10,562 nucleotides of DNA from GCA-003244245 sp036494005. Lineage in GTDB: Bacteria; Actinomycetota; Actinomycetes; Mycobacteriales; Pseudonocardiaceae. The notes beneath the pieces were generated by a model, which searched no databases, was not told the origin of the DNA, and saw only the letters and a list, made by a program, of their open reading frames with translations. Each line of letters begins with the position of its first letter. Position 1 is the first letter of the stretch. Positions 4,926 through 10,562 of this stretch are shown one piece after another. A program made the translations under genes and the position numbers. The DNA is taken from the NCBI GenBank assembly GCA_036494005.1, contig DASXOV010000067.1:1-10562 (forward strand). Reading direction: 5' to 3'.

Positions 4926-5543
4926 ATGGACTGGACGGACACCTGGAGAGATGCCTTCCGCACCGAGTTGCGGGCAGAAGCCATCGGCTTCGCGTCTCAC
5001 GGCTGGCCTGTGGTACCCGGCAGCTACCCGCGGGGTGCGAACTGGGTCGGCATGCCGCCATCTCTGCGCCACAGCGCCGGGCAGCACGGTTCCGTGCCGG
5101 TGCACCCGGACTGGGTGCAGCTGGCCGGTTGCGGACCTGACCGGATCGCCGAGTTGTGGTCCGGTCACCCGTTCAGCGTGTTGCTCGCTACCGGGATGGG
5201 CCTGGATGCGCTCGATCTGCCCGCCGAGTTGGGCCGGGCCACCGCGATCGGGTTGCGGGTCGCGGGCGTCCCGGTTCCGATTGCCGCCACTCCCACCGGC
5301 CGCTGGCTGTTCCCGGTGCTCGGCGGCGGTACGCCGCACCGGGAGCTCGATGATCACCCCGACGTCGTGTTGCACGCCGAGGGTGGCTGGGTTCCGCTGC
5401 CGCCGTCCCCGTGTCTGCCCGGTGTGATGCACTGGCGGGTCAAGCCCGCGGTGTGTGGGTGGGAGATGCCGCGGCTGGACGAGGTGACCGACGCGGTGCT
5501 CGCCGCCATCGACGGCGTGCGGCCCCTGGTCACCCGCAGCTGA
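4926..5543 (+). CDS. Prim-Pol-like protein, N-terminal domain only, probably degenerate
   Basis: This 205-residue protein resembles the stand-alone actinobacterial proteins annotated as bifunctional DNA primase/polymerase N-terminal (PF09250). The opening FRTELRAEAIGFASHGWPVVPGSYP (11-35) is typical, as are the order SVLLATGMGLDALDLP (84-99), ATPTGRWLFPVLGG (121-134) and GGWVPLPPSP (153-162). In active archaeo-eukaryotic-type primase-polymerases the first of these carries an acidic pair after the hydrophobic strand, and later steps supply His and Asp. Here the place of the pair reads D97-L-P99, and no matching His or third Asp is evident, so catalysis is doubtful. No helicase domain follows. 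The ATG at 4926 was chosen because GGAG lies 6 nt before it (4916-4919). ATG 4914 and TTG 4893 are in-frame alternatives. The gene converges with the helicase gene across 76 nt. Its role is unknown. Confidence 0.68.
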   Translation: MDWTDTWRDAFRTELRAEAIGFASHGWPVVPGSYPRGANWVGMPPSLRHSAGQHGSVPVHPDWVQLAGCGPDRIAELWSGHPFSVLLATGMGLDALDLPAELGRATAIGLRVAGVPVPIAATPTGRWLFPVLGGGTPHRELDDHPDVVLHAEGGWVPLPPSPCLPGVMHWRVKPAVCGWEMPRLDEVTDAVLAAIDGVRPLVTRS

Positions 5544-5558
5544 TCAAGATAGATCTGA

Positions 5559-5610
5559 GGGCGCCGGTAGGCTGGGGGTCCGGCGCGCAGCGGTCCGGGC
5601 GGGCGCCGGT
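5559..5610. terminator. GC-rich hairpin between convergent genes, possible bidirectional terminator
   Basis: GCGCCGG (5561-5567) and CCGGCGC (5580-5586) form perfect 7-bp arms around a 12-nt loop. GGGCGCCGGT occurs twice as a direct repeat (5559-5568 and 5601-5610), allowing alternative folds. The position between two convergent stop codons (5543 and 5620) is where a shared terminator is expected. No T-tract follows on either strand, which is common in high-GC actinobacteria, so the call is tentative. Confidence 0.35.
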
Positions 5611-5619
5611 CGGGGGTGG

Positions 5620-8004
5620 CTAACCGGCATCCGCGCAGCTGGCCCCGCCGACGTCCTCCGCGCCGCCGGTCCCGTCGGCGTCGTCCTGGCCGCCGGTCCT
5701 GCTGGGCAGGGAGGCGAGCACGGTGTCCAGCACTGCCACCGCACCCGCCTTGTTCAGCGGCTCGTTGCCGTTGCCGCACTTGGGAGACTGCACGCAGGAC
5801 GGGCAGCCGGTCTGGCACTCACAGGCGGTGATCGCCGCTCTGGTCGCCGTCAGCCACGGTCGCAGCGCCGCGTACCCGCGGTCGGCGAATCCGGCGCCAC
5901 CCGGGTGCCCGTCGTGTACGAACACGGTCGGCTCCCCGGTGTCCGGGTGCAGCGCGGTGGACACCCCGCCGATGTCCCACCGGTCGCAGGTCGCGACCAG
6001 CGGCAGCAGGCCGATCGCGGCGTGCTCGGCGGCGTGCAGCGCTCCGGGCCACGCCGCCGCAGGCAGCCCCGCGGCCTGGAGCAGCTCCTCGGACACCGTG
6101 TACCAGACGGCCCGGGTGCGCAGGGTCGACGGCGGCAGGTCCAGGGCCACCGCGTCCAGTACCTGCCCGGACGGCAGCCGTCGCAGGTACCCGACCACCT
6201 GCGATGTCACCTCGACCTCGCCGAGTGCCACCGTCACCCCGCCACGGTGCTGTCGCCGCAGGACCGAGACCACACCGATGTCGGTGGTGGACCGGGCCGA
6301 GGTGTTCCAGTCCGGCTCCTCGGGATGCACCAGCGCGATCCCGGCGTCCAGATCCAGCATGTCCACCACGAACGAGTCCCCGCGATGCAGGTACACCGCG
6401 CCGGGGTGAACCGTCGAGCAGGCTGCTCCGGGGTCGACCGTGCCGAGCAGACGTCCGGTGTCGGCCTCCACCACGGCCACCTGCTGACCGCCCGAGCCGC
6501 GGATGTCCACCTCGGCGTGCGGCCGTCGCCGGGGGGTGGCCCAGAACCAGCCGCCCGGCCTGCGCCGCAGCACGCCCTCGGCCACCAGGTCGGCCAGCAC
6601 CGCCCTGGCCGGCTCACCGCCCAGCTCGTCAGCGCAGGCCTCGGTCAGGGGCAGCTCCGCTGCCGCGCAGGCCAGCTGAGGGCGCAGCACGTAGGGGTTG
6701 GCCGGGTCCAGCACGGTCGCCTCGACCGGCGCGCCCAGCAGCGCGGCACCGTGGTGCACCAGGTAGGTGTCCAGTGGGTCGTCCCTGGCGACGAACACCA
6801 CCAACGCCCCGGCCCCGGCCCGTCCGGCCCGCCCGGCCTGTTGCCAGAACGACGCCCGGGTACCGGGATAACCGGCCAGCACCACCGCGTCGAGCCCGGC
6901 GACGTCCACGCCCAGTTCCAGCGCGTTGGTGGAGGCCACGCCGAGCAGCTCACCGGAGTCCAGCGCGGTCTCCAGCGCCCGCCGCTCCTCGGGCAGATAG
7001 CCTGCGCGGTAGGCGGCGACCCGGGGTGCCAGATCGTCCGCCGCGGCGGCGACGAGGGTGCGCCGAGCACTCAGCGCGGTCAGCTCCGCACCCCGCCGGG
7101 ACCGCACGAACACCAGTGTGCGGGCACCTTCGACGACCAGGTCGGCCAGCAGCCGGGCGGCCTCCGCCCCCGCTGATCGGCGGACCGGCGCGCCGTTCTC
7201 CCCGGTCAGCTCGGCGAGCAGCGGCGGCTCCCACAGCGCCACGGTGCGCTCACCGCGGGGCGAGCCGTCCTCGGTGACCGCCACGGTGTCCAGGCCGGTC
7301 AGCCGGGACGCCGACGCGGCGGGATCCGCCACCGTCGCCGAGGCCAGCACGAAGACCGGATGCGCGCCGTAGCGGGCGGCCACCCGCCGCAACCGGCGCA
7401 GCAGCAGGGCGACGTGCGACCCGAAGACACCGCGATAGGTGTGGCACTCGTCGATCACCACGAAACACAGCCGCCGCAGGAACCGCGCCCACCGGCCGTG
7501 CCGGGCCAGCAGACCGTGGTGCAGCATGTCCGGGTTGGTGAACACCCACCTGGCATGCGAGCGCACCCAGTCCCGCTCGGCCATCGGGGTGTCGCCGTCG
7601 TAGCCGGCCGGTCGCACCCCTGGCAGGTCCAGCGCGGTCACCGCGCGGATCTGGTCCGCGCCCAGCGCCTTGGTGGGGGAGAGGTACAACGCGGTGGCGT
7701 TGCGGTCGGCCAGGAGCCGGGTGAGCACGGGTAGCTGGTAGGCCAGCGACTTGCCCGACGCGGTCCCGGTGGCGATCACCACATGGCAGCCCTGCCGGGC
7801 GAGCTGTGCTGCGGCCACCTGATGCGACCACGGGGCCGCTATACCCGCCGCCCGCAGCCGGTCCCGCAGCGGCTCGGGCGCCCAGTCCGGCCAGTCGGCG
7901 GGGTGCGCTCGCCGGGCGGGCAGCGTCTCGGCATGCCGCAACGGTGACTCACCGGCACCGGCGAGCAGCCGTTGCAGCAGATCCTGCGCCTCACCGCCGT
8001 GCAC
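5620..8004 (-). CDS. DEAD/DEAH-box helicase with DUF1998 domain (Rv3649 / YprA-MrfA type)
   Basis: This is a superfamily 2 ATP-dependent DNA helicase of 794 residues. Members include Rv3649 and Bacillus MrfA, the latter reported in mitomycin-damage repair. The Q-motif-like WSHQ (59-62) precedes motif I ATGTASGKS (78-86). Then come LSPTKAL (108-114), motif II DECH (185-188), motif III SAT (222-224), motif V ASTNALELGVDVAG (357-370) and motif VI QQAGRAGRAG (388-397), all intact. The C-terminal DUF1998 region holds a cysteine cluster (Cys728, 730, 734, 737, 743; CECQTGCPSCVQSPKC), a probable metal site and a family hallmark. After about 760 the tail is acidic and low-complexity. The GTG start has AAGGGAG 11 nt upstream, a little far. 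The gene is transcribed toward the primase-like gene and away from hppA. The conserved domains support a repair role, but the substrate here is inferred. Confidence 0.92.
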   Translation of the reverse strand: MHGGEAQDLLQRLLAGAGESPLRHAETLPARRAHPADWPDWAPEPLRDRLRAAGIAAPWSHQVAAAQLARQGCHVVIATGTASGKSLAYQLPVLTRLLADRNATALYLSPTKALGADQIRAVTALDLPGVRPAGYDGDTPMAERDWVRSHARWVFTNPDMLHHGLLARHGRWARFLRRLCFVVIDECHTYRGVFGSHVALLLRRLRRVAARYGAHPVFVLASATVADPAASASRLTGLDTVAVTEDGSPRGERTVALWEPPLLAELTGENGAPVRRSAGAEAARLLADLVVEGARTLVFVRSRRGAELTALSARRTLVAAAADDLAPRVAAYRAGYLPEERRALETALDSGELLGVASTNALELGVDVAGLDAVVLAGYPGTRASFWQQAGRAGRAGAGALVVFVARDDPLDTYLVHHGAALLGAPVEATVLDPANPYVLRPQLACAAAELPLTEACADELGGEPARAVLADLVAEGVLRRRPGGWFWATPRRRPHAEVDIRGSGGQQVAVVEADTGRLLGTVDPGAACSTVHPGAVYLHRGDSFVVDMLDLDAGIALVHPEEPDWNTSARSTTDIGVVSVLRRQHRGGVTVALGEVEVTSQVVGYLRRLPSGQVLDAVALDLPPSTLRTRAVWYTVSEELLQAAGLPAAAWPGALHAAEHAAIGLLPLVATCDRWDIGGVSTALHPDTGEPTVFVHDGHPGGAGFADRGYAALRPWLTATRAAITACECQTGCPSCVQSPKCGNGNEPLNKAGAVAVLDTVLASLPSRTGGQDDADGTGGAEDVGGASCADAG

Positions 8005-8047
8005 CGCCTGCCGCGCTCCCTTCGCTGTGCTCGGTTCGCCCGATACG

Positions 8048-8074
8048 CGGATAATGAGCTGGATCGATTATCCG
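8048..8074. promoter_or_regulatory. AT-rich inverted repeat between helicase and hppA, candidate operator/promoter
   Basis: CGGATAAT (8048-8055) and ATTATCCG (8067-8074) are perfect 8-bp inverted arms around an 11-nt spacer. A nested GGAT, five bases, ATCC lies at 8061-8073. Each arm offers GATAAT, close to a sigma-70-type -10 hexamer, one on each strand. The site lies 43 nt before the helicase start and 165 nt before the hppA start. I saw no convincing -35 at the right distance for either direction, so an operator is as likely as paired promoters. Confidence 0.5.
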
Positions 8075-8118
8075 GGGCTCGCAGGGCACCGGCGGACGTG
8101 ACCGGGGTGCTCACCCCA

Positions 8119-8124
8119 TAGACT
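8119..8124 (+). promoter_or_regulatory. Weak -10-like element for hppA
   Basis: TAGACT fits the TANNNT pattern of actinobacterial -10 elements and is preceded by GTGACC (8098-8103), a 4-of-6 match to TTGACA. The spacing of 15 nt is short, so the call is weak. It would give an hppA leader of roughly 110 nt that includes the hairpin at 8138-8157. Confidence 0.22.
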
Positions 8125-8137
8125 CCCCGGCCATGAT

Positions 8138-8157
8138 GCCGTCCCTGCGAGGACGGC
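8138..8157 (+). other. Hairpin in the hppA leader
   Basis: GCCGTCC (8138-8144) and GGACGGC (8151-8157) form a perfect 7-bp stem with the 6-nt loop CTGCGA, about 82 nt before the hppA ATG. It might act as a leader structure or pausing site, but GC-rich DNA also gives such stems by chance. Confidence 0.4.
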
Positions 8158-8229
8158 GCGGTCGTTCCATCCGCACCAGCGTCTCGGCGCTCCCTCGGGC
8201 CGCGGGTGGATGTGCAGGAAATCAGAATC

Positions 8230-8235
8230 AGGAGG
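8230..8235 (+). promoter_or_regulatory. Ribosome binding site of hppA
   Basis: AGGAGG lies 4 nt before ATG 8240. It is the strongest Shine-Dalgarno in the window and decides against the in-frame upstream GTG at 8210. Confidence 0.85.
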
Positions 8236-8239
8236 ACGG

Positions 8240-10537
8240 ATGTCCGGGTTCATCCTCGCCCAGGGCGAGGGTCTCGAGCTGGCTGGGGGCGATTACACCA
8301 TCGTCGGTGTGGTCGCCGTCGTCGCTCTCGCTGCTCTGGCCGTCGGCGCGGTACTGCTGCGGGAGGTGCTGTCCGCGGATCCGGGCACGCCGCGAATGCA
8401 GGAGATCGGGCGCGCCGTCCAGGAGGGCGCTTCGGCGTATCTGAGCCGGCAGTTCAAGACGCTCTCCGGATTCGCCGTGATCGTCTTCCTGCTGCTGTTC
8501 CTGCTGCCCGCCCACGACATCGGTGAACGGGTGGGCCGTTCGCTCTTCTTCCTGGTCGGGGCGCTGTTCTCGGCGTCGATCGGGTACCTGGGCATGTGGT
8601 TGTCCACCCGGGCGAACATCCGGGTCGCCTCGGCGTCCAACGAGCAGGGCGGCCGGGAGACGGCGATGCGGATCGCCTTCCGCACCGGCGGCGTGGTGGG
8701 CATGTTCACCGTCGGGCTCGGTCTGTTCGGTGCCGCGCTGGTGGTGATGGCCTACGCGGGCCAGGCCCCTCGGGTGCTGGAGGGCTTCGGGTTCGGCGCG
8801 GCGTTGCTCGCGATGTTCATGCGGGTCGGCGGCGGCATCTTCACCAAGGCCGCCGACGTCGGTGGTGACCTGGTCGGCAAGGTCGAGGCGGGCATCCCCG
8901 AGGACGACCCGCGCAACGCGGCCACCATCGCCGACAATGTGGGCGACAACGTCGGTGACTGCGCGGGCATGGCCGCCGACCTGTTCGAGTCCTACGCCGT
9001 GACGCTGGTCGCGGCGTTGATCCTGGGCACCGCGGCGTTCGGCCTCGAGGGCCTGTTGTTCCCGCTGATCGTGCCGGCGATCGGCGTGGTGACCGCGGTG
9101 ATCGGCGTCTACATCACCCGGGGCCGTCCCGGTGAGCCGGCGCTGCGGGCGATCAACCGGTCCTTCTACATCTCGGCGGGGATCTCCGCGGTGGCGTGCA
9201 CCGTGGCCGCGCTGCTCTACCTGCCCAAGAAGTTCAGCGGGCTGGTCGGAGTCACCGAGATCGACGGCAAGCCGATCACCGATATCGCCGGTAACCCGGC
9301 GCTCGTCGCGGCCTCCGCCGTGATCATCGGCATCGTGCTGGCCGGGATCATCCTGTGGCTCACCGGTTACTTCACCGGTACCGAGCACACCCCGGTCATC
9401 GACGTCGGCAAGAGCTCACTGACCGGAGCCGCGACCGTGATCCTGGCCGGGATCTCGATCGGCTTCGAATCCGCGGTCTACACCGCGCTGGTCATCGGTG
9501 CCGCCGTCTACGGCGCGTTCCTGCTGTCCGGCACCGTGACGGTGGCGCTGTTCGCGATCGCGCTCGCCGGTACCGGTCTGCTCACCACCGTCGGGGTCAT
9601 CGTGGCGATGGACACCTTCGGCCCGGTCAGCGACAACGCGCAGGGCATCGCCGAGATGTCCGGCGACGTCAAGGGCGACGGCGTGGGCATCCTCACCGAA
9701 CTCGACGCCGTGGGCAACACGACCAAGGCGATCACCAAGGGCATCGCGATCGCCACGGCGGTGCTCGCCGCGACGGCACTGTTCGGCTCCTACCGCGACG
9801 CCATCCGGTCCACGGCCGCGAGCCTCGACCTGAACGCGGCGTTCAACGTGTCGGTGCCCAACGTGCTGGTCGGACTGGCCATCGGCGCGGCGGTGGTGTT
9901 CATGTTCTCCGGCCTGGCGATCAACGCCGTGTCCCGGGCCGCGGCCGCGGTGGTCTACGAGGTGCGCAGGCAGTTCCGGGACCACCCCGGCATCATGGAC
10001 GGTTCCGAGCGCCCGGAGTACGGGCGCGTGGTCGACATCTGCACCAAGGACTCGCTGCGCGAGCTGGCCACCCCCGGCCTGCTCGCGGTGCTGGCCCCGG
10101 TCGCGGTCGGCTTCGGGCTCGGGGTGGGGCCGCTGGCCGGTTACCTGGCAGGCGCGATCGTCACCGGCACCCTGATGGCGATCTTCCTGGCCAACTCCGG
10201 CGGCGCCTGGGACAACGCCAAGAAGCTTGTCGAGGACGGCAACCACGGCGGCAAGGGCTCCGACGCGCACGCCGCGACGGTCATCGGCGACACCGTCGGT
10301 GACCCGTTCAAGGACACCGCCGGTCCGGCGATCAACCCGCTGATCAAGGTGATGAACCTGGTCTCGGTGCTGATCGCCCCGGCGATCGTCGGGCTGTCGG
10401 TGGGTACGAACGCCTCCGCGCCGTTGCGAATCGGTATCGCGGTGGGAGCCGCCCTGATCATCGCGGTCGCCGTGGTGGTGTCCAAGCGCCGTTCCACGTC
10501 ACTGGTCGACTCCCAGCCCGCCCAGATCACCGCCTGA
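8240..10537 (+). CDS. hppA: Membrane H+-translocating pyrophosphatase, K+-independent type
   Basis: This membrane pump couples hydrolysis of pyrophosphate to proton transport out of the cytoplasm. Its 765 residues with about 16 hydrophobic segments match the usual length. The substrate site is intact: GGGIFTKAADVGGDLVGKVE (197-216), EDDPRN (221-226) and ADNVGDNVGD (231-240). The other conserved loops are DTFGPVSDNAQGIAEMS (458-474), GGAWDNAKK (654-662) and GSDAHAATVIGDTVGDPFKDTAGPAINP (673-700). GNTTKAITKG (492-501) has Lys496 and Thr499 where K+-dependent enzymes have Ala and Gly, the accepted mark of the K+-independent H+-pumping class. ATG 8240 was chosen for its AGGAGG site. A strong hairpin lies within codons 5-11. 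The gene is divergent from the helicase; its terminator is outside the window. Pyrophosphate from biosynthesis would be its energy source. Confidence 0.97.
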   Translation: MSGFILAQGEGLELAGGDYTIVGVVAVVALAALAVGAVLLREVLSADPGTPRMQEIGRAVQEGASAYLSRQFKTLSGFAVIVFLLLFLLPAHDIGERVGRSLFFLVGALFSASIGYLGMWLSTRANIRVASASNEQGGRETAMRIAFRTGGVVGMFTVGLGLFGAALVVMAYAGQAPRVLEGFGFGAALLAMFMRVGGGIFTKAADVGGDLVGKVEAGIPEDDPRNAATIADNVGDNVGDCAGMAADLFESYAVTLVAALILGTAAFGLEGLLFPLIVPAIGVVTAVIGVYITRGRPGEPALRAINRSFYISAGISAVACTVAALLYLPKKFSGLVGVTEIDGKPITDIAGNPALVAASAVIIGIVLAGIILWLTGYFTGTEHTPVIDVGKSSLTGAATVILAGISIGFESAVYTALVIGAAVYGAFLLSGTVTVALFAIALAGTGLLTTVGVIVAMDTFGPVSDNAQGIAEMSGDVKGDGVGILTELDAVGNTTKAITKGIAIATAVLAATALFGSYRDAIRSTAASLDLNAAFNVSVPNVLVGLAIGAAVVFMFSGLAINAVSRAAAAVVYEVRRQFRDHPGIMDGSERPEYGRVVDICTKDSLRELATPGLLAVLAPVAVGFGLGVGPLAGYLAGAIVTGTLMAIFLANSGGAWDNAKKLVEDGNHGGKGSDAHAATVIGDTVGDPFKDTAGPAINPLIKVMNLVSVLIAPAIVGLSVGTNASAPLRIGIAVGAALIIAVAVVVSKRRSTSLVDSQPAQITA
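8252..8272 (+). other. Hairpin just inside the hppA coding region
   Basis: CCTCGCC (8254-8260) and GGCGAGG (8264-8270) are perfect arms separated by only CAG. The stem can extend by a wobble and an A-T pair to 8252-8272. It begins 12 nt downstream of the start codon's first base and could slow initiation or early elongation. Confidence 0.4.
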
Positions 10538-10562
10538 CCCGTGAGTGGCGATGCGAGTTGGG

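Noticed and set aside
5905..7277. Long + strand open frames (423 and 357 codons) opposite the helicase
   Set aside because: The helicase on the - strand shows all SF2 motifs. The antisense frames are Pro/Arg/Gly-rich shadow translations.
8210..8239. GTG at 8210 as the start of hppA, adding ten residues
   Set aside because: The AGGAGG at 8230-8235 would fall inside the coding region. It fits ATG 8240 far better.
8228..9388. A 386-codon - strand open frame opposite hppA
   Set aside because: Its His/Asp/Arg-rich translation is antisense to highly conserved pyrophosphatase motifs, and it has no domain of its own.

Overview
This is a high-GC window from an actinobacterium. Gene content and gene order (a compact tad locus with a DUF4244 pilin, a Rv3649-type helicase, an H+-pyrophosphatase) suggest Pseudonocardiales or a relative. 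The genus cannot be fixed from the sequence alone. No RNA gene, insertion sequence, CRISPR array or origin was seen. Family assignments come from motif recognition, not database searches.

Left part (1-3287, + strand): the 3' end of a tad (Flp/type IVb pilus) cluster. Order: tadA-like secretion ATPase (5' end outside the window), tadB, tadC, a Flp-type prepilin (DUF4244), a TadE-like pseudopilin and a Rv3654c-type TadE/G-like protein. Most junctions overlap (tadA/tadB by 7 nt; tadB/tadC and TadE/Rv3654c-like by 4 nt at GTGA and ATGA; pilin/TadE by 1 nt at TGATG). The exception is a 110-nt gap before the pilin, which holds a small hairpin and a tandem-repeat array ending in the pilin ribosome binding site. 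Together the genes encode motor, two membrane-platform proteins, major pilin and two minor pilin-like proteins. No prepilin peptidase or TadZ/Ssd gene lies in the window.

Middle part (3288-5543, + strand): an unrecognised 3-TM membrane protein gene preceded by a perfect 12-bp palindrome, a repeat array spanning its stop codon, and a TetR-family regulator. After these come about 320 bases with no convincing gene, then a short protein resembling the N-terminal half of primase-polymerases but apparently lacking most catalytic residues.

Right part (5544-10562): a YprA/MrfA/Rv3649-type helicase with a C-terminal DUF1998 cysteine cluster on the - strand, converging on the primase-like gene. Across a 235-bp intergenic region with an AT-rich inverted repeat it is divergent from hppA, a K+-independent-type membrane H+-pyrophosphatase that ends just inside the window.

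The most unusual signal is not a gene. Short tandem repeats sit at five gene junctions of the left and middle parts (before the pilin, at the starts of TadE and the Rv3654c-like gene, at the stop of the 3-TM gene, before the primase-like gene). Several of them copy start codons, stop-start overlaps or a ribosome binding site. None was seen at the helicase or hppA ends.
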